From positions 1-28,462 of IMG/VR virus record IMGVR_UViG_3300028197_001985: a stretch of DNA of 28,462 bases; one strand, given 5' to 3'. A program made the position numbers and the translations under genes. The notes under the pieces were generated by a model. The model ran no database searches. It worked only from the letters and a program-made list of their open reading frames with translations, and was not told where the DNA came from. The DNA comes from a virus. Of the stretch, positions 14,135 through 21,540 are shown in pieces (within the stretch, counting starts at the first letter, position 1; every line of letters starts with the position of its first letter).

Positions 14135-15325
14135 TTAATCTTCCTTCAATATATAATTTACAATCCGGCTTGCTTCATGTTCATCAATGGCAACCGATCG
14201 CGACATTGTTTCTCTAAAATACTTATCAAACTCTTGGAGTAACATGTCTTTACCTAAGTATTTATCTGAATAGAACTTTTTGATACCCTCAAAGCCAGTA
14301 TATTTAGTTCTGGGTAAAGCAAACATGTTATTCGGTGTGTAAATATGATTTATTTTAAAGTTGTATTTATCTTTCTTAAATGATCTAAAGTTTTTAGGGT
14401 TATCTACTTGTCCAAAACCATGAAACATGTATCCGTCCCTGTACTGCCACACGTTATAGTCTAGTAATTCTTTGAATGTGACATCCGTTTTATTGATCAT
14501 ATTATTAGTTTGTGTTAATGCCATGTCAGTAGTACAGTTATAAAAATCTGATATAGAATTATCATTGCGTTCTGCTAGTGCTTTATCAAACACCCACAAT
14601 GATGTAGGTTTGGTCATGTAGTCTATGTCATTAAACACATCATTTTTGTATGTAAAGTTGTCCAATACATTTTCTAAATCTGTTGAATCTTTTCTTGCGT
14701 TGTACAGCAAGTTTGTAAATATTTTGTGATGGCCTGAGTAAATTATATTGCCTTCCACCTTTTCAAATGCGTGTAGTATTGGCGGAAACTGTGGACTAGT
14801 ACAGTTATACTTTCTACAATACTTCATTATTTCGCCTGTATTAAAAAAGTTAATAATGTCAATGTCAATAACAGTAGGTGTTAGGTTATGGTGCTTACAA
14901 AAATCAAATGCGTATTTTGTATCGTAATCGTTAAGCACTTTGTCCATATGACAGTATGTTACTATTATAGGCGTAAATCTTATTCCTAATTGTAATAACA
15001 AACTAGCAACATTTTCGCTGTCAACACCACCACTAAGAAACACATTATAATTATTTTCTTGTAAGTAGTCGCGTAAATGTATATCTACATACTCTGCTAT
15101 TGTGTTTTCTATTTTTGGATTTTTTGGAATTACAGTTGTTGTATACGGAAGTATTATACTGTTTAGATTTTTTTCAGCAAGTCGATGTTCTGTACCAATG
15201 CCACCACCTAAAGTTTTTGCTCTAAAGTCGTAAAGGTTATTACTATCAAAATGTGTTTTTTGTTTTATAGGTACTAAATGTAATTTAGTATCATTTGAAA
15301 TGCCTAATACGGCGTCATTTATCAT
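14135..15325 (-). CDS. PP-loop ATP pyrophosphatase, asparagine-synthase-like, without amidotransferase domain
   Basis: 396 residues. NVFLSGGVDSENVASLLLQLG (split as NVFLSGGVDS and ENVASLLLQLG), residues 94-114, is the PP-loop that binds ATP in asparagine synthetase and related enzymes. The first ~75 residues are short and lack an N-terminal Cys nucleophile, so ammonia or another nucleophile would be used. The rest matches no family I can name. Such enzymes adenylate a carboxylate or amide carbon and then form an amide, imine or thiolated product. It overlaps the PAAR gene by 4 nt and leads into the protease gene with a 1-nt gap. Confidence 0.75.
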   Translation of the reverse strand: MINDAVLGISNDTKLHLVPIKQKTHFDSNNLYDFRAKTLGGGIGTEHRLAEKNLNSIILPYTTTVIPKNPKIENTIAEYVDIHLRDYLQENNYNVFLSGGVDSENVASLLLQLGIRFTPIIVTYCHMDKVLNDYDTKYAFDFCKHHNLTPTVIDIDIINFFNTGEIMKYCRKYNCTSPQFPPILHAFEKVEGNIIYSGHHKIFTNLLYNARKDSTDLENVLDNFTYKNDVFNDIDYMTKPTSLWVFDKALAERNDNSISDFYNCTTDMALTQTNNMINKTDVTFKELLDYNVWQYRDGYMFHGFGQVDNPKNFRSFKKDKYNFKINHIYTPNNMFALPRTKYTGFEGIKKFYSDKYLGKDMLLQEFDKYFRETMSRSVAIDEHEASRIVNYILKED

Positions 15326-15591
15326 CCAATATTAACACTATCAGACCCGCCAGTAATAGGGTGGCCACATGTTGCTGTGTCACCTGCTCTTGCGGCAAAT
15401 TTGCCTTCAATCCTCACTTTACTAGATACTTTTTTACTTATGGTAACTTTGGCATGTGGTGAGTCGCCATGTGCTTGTACAGGATCGCCTTCACGGGCGG
15501 CTGGTAGTCCATCAATATTAACCTTTGATGCTCCATCCTGTATTAGTCCACCTGCTTTATCGGTAGTGTTTGCTCTTGCGGCTTTTGACAT
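15322..15591 (-). CDS. PAAR-repeat protein (baseplate spike tip)
   Basis: 89 residues with the PAAR layout: NIDGLPAAREGDPVQAHG, a central strand pair, then KFAARAGDTATCGHPITGGS. The His and Cys residues (HGDSPH and CGH) could bind the metal at the spike tip. PAAR proteins cap the central spike of contractile tails, as gp5.4 does in T4. The N-terminus is cleanly placed by ATG 15591, which is 5 nt after a CATAAATA late motif, in keeping with late virion expression. Confidence 0.93.
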   Translation of the reverse strand: MSKAARANTTDKAGGLIQDGASKVNIDGLPAAREGDPVQAHGDSPHAKVTISKKVSSKVRIEGKFAARAGDTATCGHPITGGSDSVNIG

Positions 15592-15596
15592 ATTAG

Positions 15597-15604
15597 TATT
15601 TATG
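15597..15604 (-). promoter_or_regulatory. late promoter motif, 5 nt before the PAAR gene
   Basis: CATAAATA, spacer CTAAT (5 nt), then ATG 15591. It overlaps the stop region of the upstream gene. Its placement before a virion gene agrees with late expression. Confidence 0.65.
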
Positions 15605-15896
15605 CTTTTGCTAAGGTGATTCCTGTGGTACCTTCGATATACTGATCAGCAAGATCTTTTAATGTATCCATAGTACAAAATATTTGGTTAACGTCAATAG
15701 TGATTTGCTTTGAAGCGTCAGCACTAAACAACCACGGCATTAATCCAAGACCCTGTGGAGTAATGCTTACTGCCATTGGCTTTTCGAATGTGATTCCGTT
15801 ATCGTCTTGACTGACAAAACGTGTAATGATTTCTGTATCACTGGTTAATTTGATTGTGACAATGTCACCTTTGGTGTGCGGTTTTGTTATTAGCAT
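15600..15896 (-). CDS. small conserved T4-like phage protein, possibly Sm/Hfq-like
   Basis: 98 residues from ATG 15896, chosen for its GAGG ribosome site; the upstream in-frame ATG at 15980 lies deep in nrdB. MLITKPHTKGDIVTIKLTSD with ITRFVSQDDNGITFEKPMAV looks like five short beta strands of a small barrel. QGLGLMPWLFSAD and YIEGTTGITL follow in an order I recall from conserved proteins of T4-like marine phages. An Sm/Hfq-like fold is a guess from strand pattern; no function is established. Confidence 0.7.
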   Translation of the reverse strand: MLITKPHTKGDIVTIKLTSDTEIITRFVSQDDNGITFEKPMAVSITPQGLGLMPWLFSADASKQITIDVNQIFCTMDTLKDLADQYIEGTTGITLAKA

Positions 15897-15916
15897 GTGT
15901 TTCCTCTGTGTGTGAA

Positions 15917-15924
15917 TATTTATA
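15917..15924 (-). promoter_or_regulatory. T4-type late promoter motif with normal leader
   Basis: TATAAATA 20 nt before ATG 15896, lying between the nrdB stop and that start. A start near 15911 would give a leader of about 15 nt that still contains the GAGG ribosome site. Confidence 0.6.
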
Positions 15925-17013
15925 TTAAAGTGTGAAGCCGGTGAATGTATCTTGAGTAACGTCTTGTTTTGTGCCGCCAATAACGTAACTACTAATTTCT
16001 GTTTCTTGTGGTGCTACTTGTACATCGCCACCTGTGATCCATTGTTGTGTCCACGGTAACGGGTTAGTGCCTGTGTTAAATATTTTTTCTTGCCTAACAG
16101 CATTCATTCGTTTGCCAGCAATAAACTCTACATACTGTTTTAGTAGTTCTGCGTTAAGTCCAATAATGCTACCATCTTTAAACAAGTAGTCAGCCCATTG
16201 CTTTTCTTGTTCAACAGCGTCTAAAAACATTTGTGTACATTCGGCATAAGTTTCTTTTTCAATTTTTTCAAAGTCTTTGTCTTCACGTGGAAGTAATTTT
16301 AACATCTGCTGAGTACTTGCTAAGTGAACATTTTCGTCTCTAGCAATCAGTTTAATAATTTTAGCATTGCCTTCCATCTTTTTAAGTTCAGCAAACGCCC
16401 AACTACAGGCAAATGACACATAAAAACGTACACCTTCAAGTATGTTTACACTCATTAAGCACAACCAAATACGCTTCTTGTGTTCATATTCGTTATACTT
16501 GCTACTGTTAGTTGCTTTTAGTAAATTATATTCAATAAGTCTATCGTAGTTTTGTGTAATACTATCTGAACAGTCTGTAATTTCCGGAACGTCCATCATA
16601 TCGTCAAACACTTTACTTGGATTAGGGTACACATTACGAATAATATGCGTGTAACTCTTACTGTGAATTGTTTCACTGAATGCCCAAGTCTCGATCCATG
16701 TTTCTAATTCAGGCAGACTTACTATAGGCAAGAAAGCAAGATTAGGTGAGCGACCTTGTACACTATCAAGTAGTATCTGTCGCTTCAAGTTACTGGTAAA
16801 GATATGCTGTTCGAAGTCAGTGAGATCTCTAAAGTCTTTTGTATCTTTGGTGATATCTACTTCTTCTGGTCTCCAAAAGAAACCTAATTGCTTTTCTGTG
16901 AGTTTATCGAACTGTCTATATTTAAGAATATCAAATCGTTGAATTCCCATGTCGTTTGATAAAAACATGTTACTCTTGCTTGTATATTTTGCTTTTGTGT
17001 TAAGTACACCCAT
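15925..17013 (-). CDS. nrdB: class Ia ribonucleoside-diphosphate reductase, beta subunit
   Basis: 362 residues, close to the E. coli protein in length and sequence. Diiron ligands are Asp83 (LLDSVQGRSP), Glu114 and His117 (AFSETIHSKSYTHII), Glu193 (NILEGVRFY), and Glu227 and His230 (ARDENVH). The radical Tyr is Tyr121. The C-terminal tail ends TFTGFTL, matching the segment that binds the alpha subunit. It forms a holoenzyme with NrdA to make deoxyribonucleotides for phage DNA. It is coupled to nrdA by TAATG. Confidence 0.98.
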   Translation of the reverse strand: MGVLNTKAKYTSKSNMFLSNDMGIQRFDILKYRQFDKLTEKQLGFFWRPEEVDITKDTKDFRDLTDFEQHIFTSNLKRQILLDSVQGRSPNLAFLPIVSLPELETWIETWAFSETIHSKSYTHIIRNVYPNPSKVFDDMMDVPEITDCSDSITQNYDRLIEYNLLKATNSSKYNEYEHKKRIWLCLMSVNILEGVRFYVSFACSWAFAELKKMEGNAKIIKLIARDENVHLASTQQMLKLLPREDKDFEKIEKETYAECTQMFLDAVEQEKQWADYLFKDGSIIGLNAELLKQYVEFIAGKRMNAVRQEKIFNTGTNPLPWTQQWITGGDVQVAPQETEISSYVIGGTKQDVTQDTFTGFTL

Positions 17014-19301
17014 TATATTTTACAACTCTCGCAGTCTTCGTCATCAATTTCGCCCATTGGCAAATCTTCTAACTTATCATCTTTGTTTATATCAATCTCG
17101 CCTTGACCATCGTATGTGTTGTTATAGTATAACTGTTTGCCGCCATACTTATAAAACATCAAAATGTCTTGAATCAGTACGCTCATTGGTACCTTTTCGT
17201 CTTCGTAGTGTTCTGGATTATACGATGTATTTACCGAAATACCTTGGTCTATATACTTTTGTAATACAGCCATGATCTTTAGATACCCCTGTGGCGATTT
17301 TTGATCCCATAATAAATCATATTTGTTTTTGTAATATGGAAATCCTGGTACTACTTGTTTTAGGATACCGTGTTTACTTTGTTTAATGCTAATATATCCA
17401 CGCGGTGGTTCAATACCGTTTGTGCTATTACTAATTTGTGCGGATGTCTCAGCAGGCATAAGTGCCATTAATGTACTATTTCTAATACCGTGTTCTATTA
17501 AGTTCTTTCTTAGTTCTTTCCAATTTTGTCTTTCTTTGTGTTTAACTAATTCGTCTAACTCTTTTTTGTATGTTTGATTAGGTGTAATGCCCAATCCATA
17601 CTTTGTTTCAGGTGTGCCCGGACAAGCACCTTTCTCCATTGCTAGTTTGTTACTAGCCTTAATTAAACTGTAACTCCATGCTTCTGCCCACTCGTCAATT
17701 AATTCTAAATTAGGCTCTTGATAAGTCATGTTATGCTTGGCCATCCAGTACGCAAAATTAATAATACCAATACCTAGTGGACGTCTTTTCATTGTGCTAA
17801 GTTCAGCGGCTAATACTGGATACTCTTGGTAGTCTAGTAATTCGTCTAATCCCCTAACTGCTAACTTACATACTTTAGACATTTCGTCAAAGTCTTTTAT
17901 CACACCCCAATTCACAGCACTCAGTGTGCACAAACTAATCTCGCCTTCTGGATCGTTAATATGTGTTAACGGCTTTGTAGGTAAGTTAATTTCGCAACAC
18001 AAATTACTTTGTCTAATAGGTGCTACATCTTCAATAAATGATCCGTGTGTATTAGCATGGTCAACATTCATTAAGTATATTCTACCAGTGTCTTTTCTTT
18101 CTGTTACATACGCACTGAATAAGTCTATTGCCTTAATAGTTTTCTTTCTGATACTTGTTTTACGTTCTGCCGCTTCGTACAATTCTTTAAACTTATCTTG
18201 ATCAGTAAAGAAAGCATCGTATAGACCTGGTACATCTTTGGGACTAAACAATGTGATGTTTCCACCACTAATAAGTCTTTCGTACATAAGTTTGTTAAAC
18301 TGTACACCATAGTCCATGTGTCTAACGCGGTTGTCTTCTGTGCCTTTGTTATTTTTAAGTACAAGTAAATCTTCTACTTCTAAATGCCATAACGGATAGT
18401 ATAGTGTTGCCGCTCCACCTCTTACTCCACCCTGTGAGCATGACTTAACTGCTGATTGGAATAGTTTATAGAAGGGAATAACTCCTGTGTGAGTTGCGTC
18501 TCCGCTCCTAATAGGCGAGCCAATTGCTCTAATGTTTCCAGCACCTATACCTATGCCTGCCTTTTGACTTACATACTTAACTACAGCACTAGATGTTGCG
18601 TTAATGCTATCTAAACTGTCGTCAGTTTCAATTAGAACGCATGAACTAAATTGTCTTTGCGGTGTTCTAACTCCTGCCATAACTGGTGTAGGCAAGGAAA
18701 TTTTAAATGTGCTGATAGCATCATAATATGCTTTGACATACGCCATTCTTTTCTTAGCAGGGTACTTACTAAACAATGTAGCCGCAATCATCATGTATGA
18801 TACTTGTGGTGTTTCGTAAATTTTGCCAGTTGCTCTATTTTGTACTAGGTACTTGCCACGGAATTGTTCCATAGCCGCATAAGTTAAATCTTCGTCGCGA
18901 TCATGATTAATAAATGTTTGTAATTGATTTATCTCGTCCTTGGTATACAATTTAGTAAACTCACGGTCATAGAAGCCAGCCTTGATATTTTCATCAATAA
19001 TATCGCATAAGCAAGGAGGTGTAAAACTGTCGTATACCATTTTACGCAAATGATAATTGATTAGCCTACCTGCTACATATTGATAGTTTGGCGTTTCTTC
19101 AGATATTAAATCTGCTGTACTCTTAATTATAGTTTCTTGAATTTCTACTGACGGGATTCCATCATAAAATTGTATTTGACTGTTAATTTCAACTTGCGAC
19201 GCACTGACACCTGTGAGGCCGTCAACCGCATACATTACTACTTTGTGTAGTTTGTCTATGTTTAAGTCTTCTTTGTGTCCATTGCGTTTTGTTACTTTCA
19301 T
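17013..19301 (-). CDS. nrdA: class Ia ribonucleoside-diphosphate reductase, alpha subunit
   Basis: 762 residues. An N-terminal ATP-cone (about 1-90, MKVTKRNGHKEDLNIDKLHK opening) suggests allosteric activity control is kept. Active-site residues are Cys221 (SSCVLIE), Asn433, Cys435 and Glu437 (SNLCCEINLPT) and Cys458 (SLCTLSAVNWG). The C-terminal CESC pair (C757, C760) would pass electrons from glutaredoxin. Both substrate and specificity-site segments look complete. It shares ATGA with the gene before it and TAATG with nrdB. The two glutaredoxins are in the same window but in a separate unit. Confidence 0.98.
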   Translation of the reverse strand: MKVTKRNGHKEDLNIDKLHKVVMYAVDGLTGVSASQVEINSQIQFYDGIPSVEIQETIIKSTADLISEETPNYQYVAGRLINYHLRKMVYDSFTPPCLCDIIDENIKAGFYDREFTKLYTKDEINQLQTFINHDRDEDLTYAAMEQFRGKYLVQNRATGKIYETPQVSYMMIAATLFSKYPAKKRMAYVKAYYDAISTFKISLPTPVMAGVRTPQRQFSSCVLIETDDSLDSINATSSAVVKYVSQKAGIGIGAGNIRAIGSPIRSGDATHTGVIPFYKLFQSAVKSCSQGGVRGGAATLYYPLWHLEVEDLLVLKNNKGTEDNRVRHMDYGVQFNKLMYERLISGGNITLFSPKDVPGLYDAFFTDQDKFKELYEAAERKTSIRKKTIKAIDLFSAYVTERKDTGRIYLMNVDHANTHGSFIEDVAPIRQSNLCCEINLPTKPLTHINDPEGEISLCTLSAVNWGVIKDFDEMSKVCKLAVRGLDELLDYQEYPVLAAELSTMKRRPLGIGIINFAYWMAKHNMTYQEPNLELIDEWAEAWSYSLIKASNKLAMEKGACPGTPETKYGLGITPNQTYKKELDELVKHKERQNWKELRKNLIEHGIRNSTLMALMPAETSAQISNSTNGIEPPRGYISIKQSKHGILKQVVPGFPYYKNKYDLLWDQKSPQGYLKIMAVLQKYIDQGISVNTSYNPEHYEDEKVPMSVLIQDILMFYKYGGKQLYYNNTYDGQGEIDINKDDKLEDLPMGEIDDEDCESCKI

Positions 19302-19729
19302 CGTTTGATTTTGTCTAGTTTGTTATGTTTAATTTTTTCTAATACTCGTATGTAATTATCTAATTCTTGTCTTTTTACAGTTTGATTCGGTAAAATGTTA
19401 TAGTAACATACTCCATCTGAAAAAGCAAGTCCTACCTGGCCAAATTCGTGATTATCTGCAACAAACCACGAGACAGTACTAGTGTCTAATAACCCCATAT
19501 GAGCAAGTGTGTCGTGTAGTAATAATGCCTTGCCGCTATGGCAAAACATTGATTCGCTTATAATTTCCCAACTTGTTGGCCAGTCACCCGGCGAATAGAA
19601 GTCAAAGGCTCGTTCAGTAGTTTTAATACTACCTACATAACTAATAACTTTGTTTATTTCTAAATCTTGTTTTTTGAAATTACGCCAAACTGTTAATCGC
19701 TGTTGCGAGTTGACTATGGTGTCAAGCAA
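19298..19729 (-). CDS. uncharacterised protein (143 aa) next to nrdA, TTG start
   Basis: The frame starts with TTG 19729, directly after the TAA of the structural gene (TAATTG), and ends in ATGA with nrdA. It contains PGDWPTSWEIISESMFCHSG, KALLLHDTLAHMGL and VSWFVADNHEFGQVGLAFSD. The ordered Cys, His and Asp residues are loosely like a transglutaminase-type triad, but I cannot support that call. The C-terminus is basic. Position between a virion gene and nrdA gives no clear hint of function. Confidence 0.6.
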   Translation of the reverse strand: MLDTIVNSQQRLTVWRNFKKQDLEINKVISYVGSIKTTERAFDFYSPGDWPTSWEIISESMFCHSGKALLLHDTLAHMGLLDTSTVSWFVADNHEFGQVGLAFSDGVCYYNILPNQTVKRQELDNYIRVLEKIKHNKLDKIKR

Positions 19730-21493
19730 TTATCCCAACCATTTTCTTACTAGGTATTTTACTGTTGCCGCTCTATTGCCGCCTGATGCTAGTGTATTGG
19801 TTGCTTTAACTTCGATTGTACCTGAGTTCATACTTGCTGTGAAGTCTACTGTGCCTGTAAAGTTATTATCAATGACAACACCGCTGTCGACTAACGCCGC
19901 ATCAGCCATTCCTGTGTCACCTGTAACTTGTAATGTGCCTGTTCTACTGTAGCCGTCACTGGCACTTGCGCCTACGGCCTTAACTGAATATTCGATTATG
20001 GCTGAATCGTAAACTGTTGATTCAAAGGTGTCTACTACTTTATTTGATTCACCAGCAGTAAGTGATACAGTCTGTGCTGTATAGCCTGAGTCTGCTGATC
20101 CACTTAGTAGTAAGTCATAGTCATCATGTGTTAAAAGTCTTTGGTTAGATTTTACATTGGTTAAACCGGTAACATCAGCGTCAGCATTAGCAAAGTATAA
20201 TCTGTTTGCTATGTAAGAAAAGTTCTCTGCTTCCTTATTACCTGTAAATGTTACAGACAATGCGTCGGATGATGCTGTAACATTTGCGTAAGTTTCTATG
20301 TTAGTAGCACCGGAATTATACTTTGTTCCTTTAACCTGTGCTGACGTAAACATATTAAAACTTGTACTGGCTACTGCGTTACTTACCCACGCCTCAAGTT
20401 TGCCTTTGATAGAATCAATTGCTTTTGTGCGACTGCCTGTAGCAATACTTAAATCGCTGTCTATAACTGTAATATTAAATTCTGAACCATCTGTTGAATA
20501 TAAGTTCCACTTGGTGGCTGATTCGCTTTTTGCCTTTAGCCATGTATTACTTGACGCATTATTAATTGCTGTTATAACACTTGTTAGTGTTGTATGACTG
20601 GATAATGGTATATTCAAGTCACTGCCGGCAGTTCTTGTTACTGTAATTTGCCCTGTTAGTGTTAGACTTGAAGGTGATGTAACTGTACTACTGTATGCTA
20701 CAACTTCTAAATGCTTATCTTCTAATCCAATAAATGCTGTACCAGTAACGTGATCTGCTAAAATATATGCGTTACTTAATTTTCTTGTGTCAGGTATGTT
20801 TGTACCTGTAAAATATTGCTGATAAAAACCCTGAACATTAGTACTACCTATAGTATTGTCACTTGATGAGTCAACAATAGCAGAAATAATATCAACATTA
20901 TTATAATATGAAACAGTAAAATCATCACTGCCTGTTGGTTGTGTACCAAATGTTATTGTATGATCTGCTGTTTTAGAGTTTGTCTCTGATGAAATTATAT
21001 ACTCACTTGATAACAGGTTTGCTGTTGTTCTTGTTGCGTTAGTAGTTAATAATGTACCGTTCTTAGTTACTGTTAAATCAGTACTTTGAAAAAATGCGTT
21101 ATCAAATACATTAACAATACCTGTACTTCCTACGTTAGTCCCAAATACTGTTTTACCGTGTGTTTGGTTACTGGCACTACTTGGTGTGTAAATGCTACTG
21201 TTAGAAGTTCCGTCAAATGTACCTGGGGATAACCGTTTGCTAGGTAGTATAATTCTAATAACATTGTTATTTAGATACCCATTAGCATAACTATAACCGC
21301 CTACAACGTTATTAATATTAATAGCATTGGCATTTTGCTTAGTAATTCCTATACTAGGATCTAACCCAATAAAGATTTCCTTGCTGTCTGATGCTAATCC
21401 AATTTCGCCAGGGCGAAGTGGTTGAGGCAAATCTACGCGATTTCCTCTGCGTTGTTGCATTCTTGATATAATTATTTTGTTTTGGTCTGCCAA
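19730..21493 (-). CDS. large virion structural protein, fibre-like, TTG start
   Basis: 587 residues starting at TTG 21493 with GGAG as ribosome site; the next ATG is inside the conserved N-terminus. The opening RMQQRRGNRVDLPQPLRPGE then IGLASDSKEIFIG is the N-terminal attachment-type motif often found in marine T4-like tail-fibre or baseplate proteins. The remainder is Ser/Thr/Asn/Gly-rich with beta-strand periodicity and no enzymatic motif, as in a trimeric fibre or receptor-binding protein. No reverse transcriptase or variable/template repeat accompanies it. A GATAAATA motif lies 21 nt before the start. Confidence 0.78.
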   Translation of the reverse strand: MADQNKIIISRMQQRRGNRVDLPQPLRPGEIGLASDSKEIFIGLDPSIGITKQNANAININNVVGGYSYANGYLNNNVIRIILPSKRLSPGTFDGTSNSSIYTPSSASNQTHGKTVFGTNVGSTGIVNVFDNAFFQSTDLTVTKNGTLLTTNATRTTANLLSSEYIISSETNSKTADHTITFGTQPTGSDDFTVSYYNNVDIISAIVDSSSDNTIGSTNVQGFYQQYFTGTNIPDTRKLSNAYILADHVTGTAFIGLEDKHLEVVAYSSTVTSPSSLTLTGQITVTRTAGSDLNIPLSSHTTLTSVITAINNASSNTWLKAKSESATKWNLYSTDGSEFNITVIDSDLSIATGSRTKAIDSIKGKLEAWVSNAVASTSFNMFTSAQVKGTKYNSGATNIETYANVTASSDALSVTFTGNKEAENFSYIANRLYFANADADVTGLTNVKSNQRLLTHDDYDLLLSGSADSGYTAQTVSLTAGESNKVVDTFESTVYDSAIIEYSVKAVGASASDGYSRTGTLQVTGDTGMADAALVDSGVVIDNNFTGTVDFTASMNSGTIEVKATNTLASGGNRAATVKYLVRKWLG

Positions 21494-21514
21494 GTTTACT
21501 CTCCGATATAGAAG

Positions 21515-21522
21515 TATTTATC
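21515..21522 (-). promoter_or_regulatory. late promoter motif before the fibre-like gene
   Basis: GATAAATA followed by ACTTC, 21 nt before TTG 21493, with GGAG between. Normal-leader type. Confidence 0.55.
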
Positions 21523-21540
21523 TCTTTTGTAATTTACTTG

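Noticed and set aside
14260-14370. Additional ATAAATA motifs inside coding sequence (and near 3735)
   Set aside because: They lie within genes, far from any start codon. In AT-rich DNA this 7-mer is expected by chance, so only motifs placed next to starts were listed.
15897-15980. Longer N-terminus for the small conserved protein (ATG 15980)
   Set aside because: It would overlap 56 nt of nrdB; ATG 15896 has a GAGG site and a late promoter just upstream.
19730-21493. Diversity-generating retroelement target
   Set aside because: The protein is fibre-like, but no reverse transcriptase, template repeat or variable repeat is seen in the window.
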